Shown here: positions 26,181-35,026 of the stretch, in pieces
Numbering within the stretch: the stretch's first letter is position 1
How the letters are laid out: the number at the start of each line of letters is the position of its first letter
Source of the DNA: an uncultured Bacteroidales bacterium
Lineage (GTDB): Bacteria; Bacteroidota; Bacteroidia; Bacteroidales; Paludibacteraceae
NCBI GenBank assembly: GCA_900316125.1
Contig: ONBO01000014.1
Location: 21,981 to 85,980 of the forward strand
Direction of reading: 5' to 3'
DNA: 64,000 bases
The notes under the pieces: model-generated
What the model was told of the DNA's origin: nothing
Seen by the model: only the letters and a program-made list of their open reading frames with translations
Database searches by the model: none
Program-made: the position numbers and the translations under genes

Positions 26181-27014
26181 TTATTTAATCACCCCTTCAA
26201 ATATTGTAACCGCCGCACCTGTCATATATACATGACCGTCAGTCTCATTGTACTCTATGTTAAGGTCACCGCCTATAAGCCTCAGCGTAACGTTGGATTT
26301 GCACAAACCGTTAAGATATGCAGCCACTGCTGTGGCGCAGGCTCCGGTTCCGCATGCAAGGGTCTCGCCCGTTCCACGCTCCCAGACGCGCATCTTTATA
26401 GTGTAGTCATCAATCACCTCTGCAAACTCTACATTTGTCTTTTTAGGGAATGAAGGATGAGTCTCTATGGCAGGTCCAATTTTCTTTATGTCAAGCAAAG
26501 CCACACCCTCTGTGAATATCACACAATGCGGATTGCCCATTGAAACACAATTAACCTTGTACTGCTTGCCGTTTACCTCAAGCGGAGCCATCAGCACCGG
26601 ACTCTTCTCTGATACCGTGGTTGGTATAAGCTCCGGAGCAAGAATTGGTTTGCCCATGTCAATTTTAACGGTATCAACCTCACCCTCCTTCAGGTTCACC
26701 CACACGTTTTTAATGCCTGCGCCTGTCTCTATTGTGAAACTGCGCTTGGTTGTGAGCCCCTTGTCATAAACATACTTGGCCACACAACGTGAGGCGTTTC
26801 CGCACATCTCTGCCTCCGTGCCGTCAGGATTGAACATTCTCATTCTGAAATCAGCCACATCAGACTTCATTATAAGCACAAGTCCGTCTGATCCTATTCC
26901 AAAATGATGTCTGCTCAGACTTATTGAGAGTGCTGAAGGATTTTCAACCTTCTCTTCTATGGCGTTGATGTAAATGTAATCATTGCCTATACCGTGCATC
27001 TTTGTAAATCGCAT
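26181..27014 (-). CDS. dapF: Diaminopimelate epimerase
   Basis: Interconverts LL- and meso-diaminopimelate for lysine and peptidoglycan. The start was placed at ATG 27014 (MRFTKMHGIGNDYIYI), giving 277 residues; 28 upstream codons are open but overlap the predicted promoter and lack family similarity. The two catalytic cysteines are visible in AEMCGNASRCVAKY (the first Cys, in MCGNASR) and ACGTGACATAVAAY (near 225). It is the first gene of a nine-gene leftward unit ending with pyrG and is divergent from gltB. Confidence 0.95.
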   Translation of the reverse strand: MRFTKMHGIGNDYIYINAIEEKVENPSALSISLSRHHFGIGSDGLVLIMKSDVADFRMRMFNPDGTEAEMCGNASRCVAKYVYDKGLTTKRSFTIETGAGIKNVWVNLKEGEVDTVKIDMGKPILAPELIPTTVSEKSPVLMAPLEVNGKQYKVNCVSMGNPHCVIFTEGVALLDIKKIGPAIETHPSFPKKTNVEFAEVIDDYTIKMRVWERGTGETLACGTGACATAVAAYLNGLCKSNVTLRLIGGDLNIEYNETDGHVYMTGAAVTIFEGVIK

Positions 27015-27040
27015 AACCCGATGGTGTTTGTTTGACACTG

Positions 27041-27048
27041 CAAAATTA
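27041..27048 (-). promoter_or_regulatory. -7 element for the dapF-pyrG operon
   Basis: On the minus strand this reads TAATTTTG, matching TAnnTTTG, about 27 bases before the dapF ATG. The only TTG-like partner (CTTGG at 27064-27068) is 16 bases away, too close for the usual 18-20, so the promoter looks as if it needs an activator. Confidence 0.55.
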
Positions 27049-27132
27049 TATCGCCACATCAAGCCAAGAATCATGTTTTTGTGGCTTTTTGAAAGCAATT
27101 TTTGCCTTTTTGATATTTTTTGTAATTATTTC

Positions 27133-27185
27133 CGCGTTTTACTTTCATTTTAATAATTAGCAAACGTGTTTTACTTTCATTTTAA
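27133..27185. promoter_or_regulatory. Direct-repeat operator candidate in the nitrogen divergent promoter
   Basis: Two 21-base copies, 27133-27153 and 27165-27185, differ at one base. The last 18 bases (GTTTTACTTTCATTTTAA) are identical. Their spacing is 32 bases, about three helical turns, so both would face the same side of DNA. They lie centrally between the gltB and dapF -7 elements, neither of which has a good -33 box. A shared activator site for nitrogen control is inferred. Confidence 0.55.
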
Positions 27186-27249
27186 AACAAAGCGCCCAAA
27201 ACCACGAAATTAAGGGTACAAACAGGCATTCTACATGCTCACTTTGCCA

Positions 27250-27257
27250 TAATTTTG
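27250..27257 (+). promoter_or_regulatory. -7 element for gltB
   Basis: TAATTTTG matches TAnnTTTG and lies 26 bases before the gltB start. No TTG was found 18-21 bases upstream of it, again suggesting activation. Confidence 0.55.
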
Positions 27258-27282
27258 CCACAGAAAACAAAATGAAAAAGGC

Positions 27283-30200
27283 ATGAAAGCAATGGACAAG
27301 ACAAGCGTAAAAGGGTTATACAGCCCTGAGTTTGAGCACGACGCCTGCGGCGTGGGGCTTATTGCAGATCTTAAAGGTGGCAAGAGCCATGAGATAGTTG
27401 AAGACGCCATTCTCATATTGGAGAATATGGTGCATCGTGGAGCTGAAAGCGCAGACAACAAGACCGGCGACGGTGCTGGAATCATGACACAGATTCCTCA
27501 CGAGTTTATTCTTTTACAAGGTATTCCGGTACCTGAGAAGGGAAAGTACGGTGTAGGTATGATATTCACACCTAAGGATGAAAAACAGAAGTGTATTGAC
27601 ATTATAAAGGAGCAGAGCGCAGCATTGGGGCTCAACGTAACAGCCATAAGAGACGTGCCTGTAAACAGTTCCATTCTTGGTGAGACCGCGCTTAAAACGG
27701 AGCCAGCTGTAATTCAAGCCATTATAACTTCTGCCACGGCCGATGAGAACCTTGAGCGCACGCTCTACATACTGCGCAAGCATATTGAGCACGCCGCTGA
27801 GGAGTGCGGTACAGGCATAGATAAGGGATTCTACATCTGCAGCCTATCAACACGTAATATTATATATAAGGGAATGCTCAGTTCACTGCAGCTAAGAGCC
27901 TACTATCCTGATTTGAGCTCTCCATACTTCACATCAGGCATGGCGCTTGTACACTCCCGCTTCTCAACAAACACATTCCCAACATGGGCGCTTGCACAAC
28001 CATTCAGACTGCTGGGCCACAACGGAGAGATTAACACCATCAAGGGTAACCGCTCATGGATGCAGGCTCGTGAAGGCATGATTGACTGTGACAAGATGGG
28101 CGACATGTCAAAGATATACCCTATTATACAAAAAGGTATGAGTGACAGTGCATCACTTGACAATGCACTTGAATACTTTGTAATGACAGGCATGAGCCTG
28201 CCAAATGCACTTGCAATGCTTGTGCCGGAGAGCTGGAATGACAAGAACCCTATCAGCAATGAACTGAAGGCCTTCTATGAGTACCACTCCATTCTTATGG
28301 AGCCGTGGGACGGTCCTGCCGCACTGCTCTTCAGTGACGGACGATACGCCGGTGGTATGCTTGACCGTAACGGCCTGCGCCCTGCAAGATACATCACCAC
28401 AAAAGACGGTAAGGTTATCATAGCGTCTGAGGCCGGAGTTCTTCCAGTGGCTCCTGAGAACATTGAGTCAAAGAGCCGTCTGCGCCCTGGCAAAATGGTC
28501 ATGATAGACACCGAGACCGGCAAGGTAATGCTTGACAGCGAGCTTAAAGAGACGCTGGCTAAGCAATATCCTTACACTGAATGGCTTGCAAAGAACAGAA
28601 TTGACGTTGACAACATATCATCGGGGCGTACGGTAAAACATACAATTGATGACTATGAGAAACGTTTTGCGGCATTCGGCTACTACAAGGAGGATTTGGA
28701 GAAGATTCTGATTCCTATGGCTGTTGACGCAAAAGAGCCTGTATCATCAATGGGTAACGACACTCCGCTTGCAGTGCTTTCTGACAAACCTCAAAGGCTC
28801 TTCGCATACTTCAAGCAGCTCTTTGCGCAGGTTACCAACCCGCCTATTGACTCAATAAGGGAGGAGCTTGTGATGTCACTGCGCCTCTACATAGGTACAG
28901 AGGAGGGCAACATGCTTGTACCTTCTGACAAACTGTGCAAGATGGTTAAGCTGCAGAGCCCTGTTATTGATGACACCCAGCTTGACATCCTTAAGAACAT
29001 ACGCTACAAAGGTTTCAAGTCCCTCACCTTGCCAATGACATTCAACGCCGCGCAAGGTTCTCTGACTGATGCTGTCAGTGAGTTGTGCAAAAGTGCGGAG
29101 AAGGCTGTGGACGATGGATATAACTACATAATTATAAGTGACCGTGATGTTGATGAGGCTCACGCTCCTATACCATCTCTGCTGGCCGTTTCAGCCATTC
29201 ATCACCACCTCATATCGGTGAGAAAAAGAATGCAGACCGCCATTGTGGTGGAGTCCGCCGAGCCAAGGGAACTTACACACTTCGCCCTTCTCTTTGCCTA
29301 CGGAGCCTCAGCCATTAACCCGTATATGGCACTTGCCGTTATAAACAAACTTATTGAAAACGGCGATATCAAGCTAGACTACGGAACCGCAGTTCACAAC
29401 TACATTAAGGCTGTGGACAAGGGACTCCTCAAGACTATGAGCAAGATGGGTATATCCACCATACGTTCATATCGCGGAGCAAAGATATTTGAGCCAGTAG
29501 GTCTGAGCCAGAAGTTCCTTGACCTCTACATGGGAGGCGGAGACTCTGTTATAGGAGGAATTGACATTGAGGACATTGAGCGTGACTGCCTGTCAGAGCA
29601 CTCTAAGGGCTACAAATCAGACGGCAGCCAGCGTATAGTTGAGAACCTTGGCCAGTACGCTTTCCGTAAAGACGGAGAGAAACACGCCTGGAACCCTGAG
29701 ACCATATACAAGTTGCAGATAGCCACACGTCGTGGAGACTACGCACTTTTCAAAGACTATACAAACACAGTAAACTCCAAGCCGTCACCAATATTCCTGC
29801 GTGACATGCTGAACTTTAAGGGTGCAGCACAGCCAGTACCTATTGAGGAGGTGGAGCCTGTGGAGGAGATATGCAAAAGGTTTGTGACTGGCGCCATGTC
29901 ATTCGGTTCTATCAGCAAAGAGGCTCATGAGGCTATAGCCGTGGCTATGAACACCCTTGGCGGCAAGAGCAACACTGGTGAGGGCGGCGAGGATCCTGAA
30001 CGTTTCAAGATAGGGGCTGACGGACTTAACAGACGCAGTGCCATCAAGCAGATTGCATCAGGCCGTTTTGGCGTGACCACAGAGTATCTTGTAAATGCAG
30101 ATGAGCTGCAGATTAAGATAGCGCAAGGAGCAAAGCCAGGTGAAGGCGGTCAGCTTCCTGGATTCAAGGTTAACGAGATAATAGCCAAGACCCGCCACTC

Positions 30201-31788
30201 TATCCCAGGCATATCACTGATATCGCCACCGCCTCATCATGACATCTACTCAATAGAGGATTTGGCACAGCTTATATTTGACTTGAAGAATGTGAACCCT
30301 CAGGCAAGAGTGAGTGTTAAGCTTGTTTCAGAGGCAGGCGTAGGCACCATTGCAGCGGGAGTTGCAAAAGCCAAGGCTGATGTAATTCTTATTTCAGGCG
30401 GCGATGGCGGCACAGGCGCAAGCCCTGCGGCATCCATAAAACATGCAGGTCTGCCTGTTGAATTAGGACTTGCTGAAACCCAGCAGACACTCGTACTCAA
30501 CAACCTTAGAGGCAGTGTGCGTCTGCAGGCTGACGGCCAGCTGAAGACAGGACGTGACATTGTAATAATGTCAATACTTGGTGCTGAAGAGTTCGGATTT
30601 GCCACATCAGCTTTGATAGTTCTGGGCTGCGTAATGATGCGCAAATGCCACACTAACACATGTCCTATGGGTGTGGCCACACAGAATGAGGAGCTACGCA
30701 AGAGGTTCATGGGACGCTCTGAATACCTTATAAACTTCTTCCACTTCCTGGCACAGGAGGTACGTGAAATCCTGGCATCGCTCGGCTATAGAAGTCTTGA
30801 TGAGATTACGGGCCACACAGAGCTGCTTGAGTTCAACGCCCCTTCAAATAATATCAAGGCCGGCAAGGTTAACCTTGACCAAGTGCTCTTTACTCCTGAA
30901 CAGGCTAAAGAGAATGCTGTGAAGATGGTACGCAAGCAGGATCACCACATTAGTGACGCGCTTGACCAGACTCTCATTAAGATGAGTGAGAGAGCCATTG
31001 AACGTAACTGTCCGCTTGAAGCCTCATTTGACATTAAGAACACCAACCGCTCCACCGGCGCAATGCTCTCTGGTTTCATAGCCAAGCGCTACGGCGATGC
31101 CGGACTGGCAGACGGATTCCTTAAATTCACCTTCAAAGGCTCTGCCGGACAGAGTTTTGGAGCATTCCTGACTCACGGCACAGAGTTCCGTCTTGAAGGC
31201 GAGGCTAATGACTACATAGGCAAGTCACTCTCTGGCGGTGTTATATCAATAGTTCCGCCAGCAGGCGTCACATACGCACCGGAGGATAATATAATTGCAG
31301 GCAACACATCGCTCTACGGAGCCACTTCAGGTGAGGTTTACATAAACGGACGTGTGGGTGAGCGTTTCTGCGTAAGAAACTCAGGCGCAACCGCCGTGGT
31401 TGAAGGCACAGGTGACCACTGCTGTGAATATATGACAGGAGGCCGCACCGTAGTGCTCGGCACCGTGGGAAGAAACTTTGCCGCAGGTATGAGCGGCGGT
31501 CTGGCATACGTACTTGACGAGGCAGGCAACTTTGACTACTTCTGTAACATGGAGATGGTTGAGTTAAGCCTTATAGAGGACATGGCAGACGCAAGAGAAC
31601 TTAAACAACTGATACAAAAACATTTGGAGCATACAGGAAGCCCGCGTGCAAAACACATTCTTGACCATTGGGCTGACTATATTGACAAATTCATTAAAGT
31701 GACACCAATTGAATACAAAAAGGTGCTTCACGCAGAGAAACTTAAAGCCATGGAGCAGAAGATTGCCAAAGTGGAAAGAGATTACTAA
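27283..31788 (+). CDS. gltB: Glutamate synthase large subunit
   Basis: Transfers the amide of glutamine to 2-oxoglutarate, giving two glutamates; forms GOGAT with GltD. It has 1501 residues in the usual order: class II amidotransferase domain (mature Cys at residue 22 in EHDACGVGL, so a short propeptide is removed), central domain, FMN-binding synthase domain (GGKSNTGEGGEDPERF, SGGDGGTGASPA), the 3Fe-4S cysteines in CVMMRKCHTNTCPMGVATQ, and the C-terminal beta-helix GXXGXXXG domain (YMTGGRTVVLGTVGRNFAAG). An in-frame ATG at 27292 is an alternative start. It is the first gene of the rightward glutamine-using block. Confidence 0.97.
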   Translation: MKAMDKTSVKGLYSPEFEHDACGVGLIADLKGGKSHEIVEDAILILENMVHRGAESADNKTGDGAGIMTQIPHEFILLQGIPVPEKGKYGVGMIFTPKDEKQKCIDIIKEQSAALGLNVTAIRDVPVNSSILGETALKTEPAVIQAIITSATADENLERTLYILRKHIEHAAEECGTGIDKGFYICSLSTRNIIYKGMLSSLQLRAYYPDLSSPYFTSGMALVHSRFSTNTFPTWALAQPFRLLGHNGEINTIKGNRSWMQAREGMIDCDKMGDMSKIYPIIQKGMSDSASLDNALEYFVMTGMSLPNALAMLVPESWNDKNPISNELKAFYEYHSILMEPWDGPAALLFSDGRYAGGMLDRNGLRPARYITTKDGKVIIASEAGVLPVAPENIESKSRLRPGKMVMIDTETGKVMLDSELKETLAKQYPYTEWLAKNRIDVDNISSGRTVKHTIDDYEKRFAAFGYYKEDLEKILIPMAVDAKEPVSSMGNDTPLAVLSDKPQRLFAYFKQLFAQVTNPPIDSIREELVMSLRLYIGTEEGNMLVPSDKLCKMVKLQSPVIDDTQLDILKNIRYKGFKSLTLPMTFNAAQGSLTDAVSELCKSAEKAVDDGYNYIIISDRDVDEAHAPIPSLLAVSAIHHHLISVRKRMQTAIVVESAEPRELTHFALLFAYGASAINPYMALAVINKLIENGDIKLDYGTAVHNYIKAVDKGLLKTMSKMGISTIRSYRGAKIFEPVGLSQKFLDLYMGGGDSVIGGIDIEDIERDCLSEHSKGYKSDGSQRIVENLGQYAFRKDGEKHAWNPETIYKLQIATRRGDYALFKDYTNTVNSKPSPIFLRDMLNFKGAAQPVPIEEVEPVEEICKRFVTGAMSFGSISKEAHEAIAVAMNTLGGKSNTGEGGEDPERFKIGADGLNRRSAIKQIASGRFGVTTEYLVNADELQIKIAQGAKPGEGGQLPGFKVNEIIAKTRHSIPGISLISPPPHHDIYSIEDLAQLIFDLKNVNPQARVSVKLVSEAGVGTIAAGVAKAKADVILISGGDGGTGASPAASIKHAGLPVELGLAETQQTLVLNNLRGSVRLQADGQLKTGRDIVIMSILGAEEFGFATSALIVLGCVMMRKCHTNTCPMGVATQNEELRKRFMGRSEYLINFFHFLAQEVREILASLGYRSLDEITGHTELLEFNAPSNNIKAGKVNLDQVLFTPEQAKENAVKMVRKQDHHISDALDQTLIKMSERAIERNCPLEASFDIKNTNRSTGAMLSGFIAKRYGDAGLADGFLKFTFKGSAGQSFGAFLTHGTEFRLEGEANDYIGKSLSGGVISIVPPAGVTYAPEDNIIAGNTSLYGATSGEVYINGRVGERFCVRNSGATAVVEGTGDHCCEYMTGGRTVVLGTVGRNFAAGMSGGLAYVLDEAGNFDYFCNMEMVELSLIEDMADARELKQLIQKHLEHTGSPRAKHILDHWADYIDKFIKVTPIEYKKVLHAEKLKAMEQKIAKVERDY

Positions 31789-31808
31789 CCTGTAAACAAG
31801 CAAAGATC

Positions 31809-33239
31809 ATGGGAAATCCTAAAGCATTTCTGACAATAGACCGCAAAGAGGCGGGATACCGTCCTGTAGAAGAGAGAAAGTATGATTTCAGTGAGGTGGA
31901 GCAAACGCTCAACACCACAGACCGCATGGCACAGGCTTCACGCTGCATGGACTGCGGAGTTCCGTTCTGCCACTGGGCATGTCCGCTCGGCAACCTCAAC
32001 CCTGAATGGCAGGATATGCTATACAAGGGCAAATGGCGCGATGCAGCATACACCCTGCTCAGCACAAACAACTTCCCTGAGTTCACAGGACGTATATGCC
32101 CTGCCCTATGTGAGAAGTCATGCGTACTTGGTCACAGTAGCGGACAGGCTGTAACCTGCCGTGAAAACGAGGTGGCTATTATTGAGAAAGCATATAGCGA
32201 GGGCTATATCCAGCCGCGCATACCAAAGGTGAGAAGCGGTAAAAAGGTGGCTGTAATTGGCAGCGGCCCTTCTGGTCTTGCCGCAGCAGACTGCCTGAAC
32301 CAGGACGGACATACGGTCACAGTGTTTGAGAAAAATGAGAAACCAGGCGGACTTCTACGCTTTGGCATACCAGATTTCAAACTGAGCAAAAAAGTTATAG
32401 ACCGCCGCATAAAACTTATGCAGGAGGAAGGCGTGGAGTTCAAGACAGGCATAAAGGCTGGCGTTGACGTAACAGCAGACGCTCTGCTCAAAGATTTTGA
32501 CGCTGTGTGTCTCTGTATGGGTGCTGAACAGCCTAGAGACCTGCCAGTAGAGGGACGCGAGCTGAAGGGAGTACATTTTGCACTTGAGCTTCTCCAACAG
32601 CAGAACCGCGTGAACTCAGGTGTATCAGTACCTGATAGTGACAGAATAACAGCAAAAGACAAGAGAGTCATTGTAATAGGCGGAGGTGACACCGGCTCAG
32701 ACTGTGTGGGCACAGCCATACGCCAGGGCGCAAAGAGCGTAATGCAAATTGAAATAATGCCTATGCCGCCAAAAGATTTCAACCCCTCCACCCCATGGCC
32801 ACTTTGGCCAAACATTCTGAGGACCTCAAGTTCTCACAAAGAGGGTTGTGAAAGACGCTGGTGCCTGACAACAAACAAGTTTATAGGCGATGAGAACGGA
32901 TGCTTGAAAGCAATTGAGATTGAAGAGGTTGAGTGGCAGCCAGCACCAGGCGGAGGACGCCCTGCAATGGTCAAGACAGGTAAAAAAGAGACCCTTGAAG
33001 TGGAGCTCGCCCTGCTTGCCATGGGATTCACCCAGCCAAAGCACCCAGGACTTCTTGACTCACTTGGCGTGGCGTATGACGCCCGTGGCAATGTGGCAAC
33101 AGGCGCCAATATGATGACATCTGTGAATAAGGTGTTTGCAGCCGGCGATGTCAACACAGGTGCAAGCCTCGTAGTCCGTGCCATAGCCTCAGGCCGCCGC
33201 ACCGCAAAATTCATTAATGATTTTTTAACACTTCAATGA
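31809..33239 (+). CDS. gltD: Glutamate synthase small subunit
   Basis: NAD(P)H-oxidising flavoprotein that feeds electrons to GltB. It has 476 residues. The N-terminal 4Fe-4S cysteine set is CMDCGVPFCHWACPLGN and CPALCEKSCVLGH. The FAD site is VAVIGSGPSGLAAADCL and the NAD(P) site VIVIGGGDTGSDC. The C-terminal FAD signature is VFAAGDVNTGASLVVRAI. It starts 20 bases after gltB. A 28-bp perfect palindrome begins exactly at the stop codon and separates it from asnB. Confidence 0.97.
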   Translation: MGNPKAFLTIDRKEAGYRPVEERKYDFSEVEQTLNTTDRMAQASRCMDCGVPFCHWACPLGNLNPEWQDMLYKGKWRDAAYTLLSTNNFPEFTGRICPALCEKSCVLGHSSGQAVTCRENEVAIIEKAYSEGYIQPRIPKVRSGKKVAVIGSGPSGLAAADCLNQDGHTVTVFEKNEKPGGLLRFGIPDFKLSKKVIDRRIKLMQEEGVEFKTGIKAGVDVTADALLKDFDAVCLCMGAEQPRDLPVEGRELKGVHFALELLQQQNRVNSGVSVPDSDRITAKDKRVIVIGGGDTGSDCVGTAIRQGAKSVMQIEIMPMPPKDFNPSTPWPLWPNILRTSSSHKEGCERRWCLTTNKFIGDENGCLKAIEIEEVEWQPAPGGGRPAMVKTGKKETLEVELALLAMGFTQPKHPGLLDSLGVAYDARGNVATGANMMTSVNKVFAAGDVNTGASLVVRAIASGRRTAKFINDFLTLQ

Positions 33240-33264
33240 AATATCTGTTGTAACAGATATTTCA
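33237..33264 (+). terminator. Palindromic hairpin at the gltD stop codon
   Basis: Perfect inverted repeat with arms 33237-33249 (TGAAATATCTGTT) and 33252-33264, beginning with the TGA of gltD. It is AT-rich and lacks a T-run, so it is more likely a processing, attenuation or mRNA-stability element between gltBD and asnB than a full terminator. Confidence 0.5.
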
Positions 33265-33267
33265 TTA

Positions 33268-33293
33268 AACTATTAACTGTCAATTCTCAATTA
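33268..33293. repeat. Spacer repeat before asnB
   Basis: Contains ATTAACTGTCAATTCTCAAT, the same short TTAACTnTCAA style as the spacers at 3355-3373 and 22550-22573. No -7 element was seen for asnB, so it is probably cotranscribed with gltBD. Confidence 0.35.
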
Positions 33294-33298
33294 AAAAA

Positions 33299-34975
33299 AT
33301 GTGTGGAATAACTTGTGCATTCAACCTGCATAGTGACGCAGAGAGTCTGCGTCCTAAAATACTTGAGATGTCAAAGAAAATCAGACATCGCGGTCCGGAC
33401 TGGTCTGGAATATATTCAGGCAGCAAAGCAATACTCGCCCATGAGCGCCTTTCAATTGTGGACCCAATGTCTGGCGGGCAGCCAATATACAGCAAAGACC
33501 GCAAACTTGTGCTTGCAGTAAACGGTGAGATATACAATCATCAGAGCATTAGAGACCGCCTCAGCAGCAAGTATGATTTCCAAACACACTCAGACTGTGA
33601 GGTCATTCTGGCTCTCTACCGTGAAAAAGGCAAGGATTTTCTTGAGGATCTGAACGGCATATTCGCCTTTGCGCTATATGACATTGGAAATGACATATTC
33701 ATGATAGGCCGTGACCACATAGGCATAATTCCACTCTATCAGGGTTGGGATTCAGACGGCACATACTACGTATCATCAGAGCTGAAGGCTCTTGAAGGCC
33801 AATGCTGCAAGATTGAGGAGTTCCTGCCAGGCCAGTACTACTACAGTCCTGACGGCAAACCCACAGTATGGTACAAGCGTGACTGGATGGAGTATGATGC
33901 AGTAAAAGATAACCAAACTTCAATATCAGAGCTTAGAAAAGCTCTTGAAGACGCTGTAGAGCGCCAGCTTATGACCGACGTGCCATACGGCGTGCTACTC
34001 TCAGGCGGTCTTGACTCATCAGTTATTTCAGCCATTGTCAAGAAGTTTGCCGCAAAGCGTGTTGAGAGCGGAAATACAGCAGAGGCATGGTGGCCTCGTC
34101 TGCACTCATTTGCCGTAGGGCTTGAGGGTTCTCCTGACCTAAAGGCGGCTCGCAAGGTGGCTGAGCACATAGGCACCGTACATCATGAACTTGTATTCAC
34201 CCTGCGTGAAGGTCTTGACGCCATAAGTGATGTAATCTATCACATTGAAACCTACGATGTCACCACAGTGCGAGCCAGCACACCAATGTACCTGCTTGCA
34301 CGTTTCATAAAGTCAATGGGCATAAAGATGGTTCTTTCAGGCGAGGGCGCCGATGAGATATTCGGAGGTTACCTCTACTTCCATAAAGCGCCAAACGCAG
34401 AGGAGTTTCACAAAGAGACTGTGCGCAAACTCTTAATGCTCCACATGTATGACTGCCTGAGAGCTAACAAATCTCTTGCCGCATGGGGCGTGGAGGGACG
34501 CGTGCCGTTCCTTGACAAAGAGTTCCTTGATGTGGCCATGAGACTGAACCCAAAGGACAAGATGGTCACAAAGGATCACCCAATGGAGAAATGGATTGTC
34601 CGCAAAGCATTTGAGGACTATCTGCCAGAGAGTGTTGCATGGCGCCAGAAAGAGCAGTTCTCAGACGGAGTTGGCTATAGCTGGATTGACCAGCTGCGCA
34701 AAATAGCATCTGAGCAGGTAAGTGATGAGGAGTTTGCACACGCAGCTGAACGTTTCCCAATAAACACACCTATGACAAAGGAGGAGTACTGCTACCGCAG
34801 CATCTATGAGAAACACTTCCCGTCTGAATCAGCGGCCAGATGTGTACCGTCACTCCCGTCAGTGGCGTGCAGCACACCTATAGCTCTTGAGTGGGACGCT
34901 GCCTTCAAAAAACTTGCAGACCCGTCAGGCCGAGCCGTAACAAGCGTTCATCAAAATGCAATAACCAATCAATAA
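33299..34975 (+). CDS. asnB: Asparagine synthase B (glutamine hydrolysing)
   Basis: Makes asparagine from aspartate, ATP and glutamine. It has 558 residues. Cys2 (MCGITCAFN) is the class II amidotransferase nucleophile, followed by RHRGPDWSG, HERLSIVDPMSGGQPI and AVNGEIYNH. The synthetase domain carries the pyrophosphate loop LLSGGLDSSVIS near residue 235 and SGEGADEIFGGYLYFHKAP. Its C-terminal part (WRQKEQFSDGVGYSWID) is typical of AsnB. It lies 59 bases after gltD with a hairpin between, and 51 before glmS. Confidence 0.97.
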   Translation: MCGITCAFNLHSDAESLRPKILEMSKKIRHRGPDWSGIYSGSKAILAHERLSIVDPMSGGQPIYSKDRKLVLAVNGEIYNHQSIRDRLSSKYDFQTHSDCEVILALYREKGKDFLEDLNGIFAFALYDIGNDIFMIGRDHIGIIPLYQGWDSDGTYYVSSELKALEGQCCKIEEFLPGQYYYSPDGKPTVWYKRDWMEYDAVKDNQTSISELRKALEDAVERQLMTDVPYGVLLSGGLDSSVISAIVKKFAAKRVESGNTAEAWWPRLHSFAVGLEGSPDLKAARKVAEHIGTVHHELVFTLREGLDAISDVIYHIETYDVTTVRASTPMYLLARFIKSMGIKMVLSGEGADEIFGGYLYFHKAPNAEEFHKETVRKLLMLHMYDCLRANKSLAAWGVEGRVPFLDKEFLDVAMRLNPKDKMVTKDHPMEKWIVRKAFEDYLPESVAWRQKEQFSDGVGYSWIDQLRKIASEQVSDEEFAHAAERFPINTPMTKEEYCYRSIYEKHFPSESAARCVPSLPSVACSTPIALEWDAAFKKLADPSGRAVTSVHQNAITNQ

Positions 34976-35026
34976 TTATCCATTTTCCATTATTCACTTC
35001 GTTCATCAACACGTCTCCATTAAAAT

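Noticed and set aside
27015..27098. N-terminal extension of dapF
   Set aside because: It overlaps the TAATTTTG promoter element and lacks similarity; ATG 27014 gives the usual MRFTKMHGIGNDY start.
27133..27185. Direct repeats considered as a CRISPR remnant
   Set aside because: Only two copies with an 11-base gap, no spacer-sized interval and no cas genes nearby; a regulator site in a divergent promoter fits better.
34976..35026. glmS leader examined for a glmS ribozyme or riboswitch
   Set aside because: The gap is only 51 bases of AT-rich spacer, too short and without the conserved ribozyme core.
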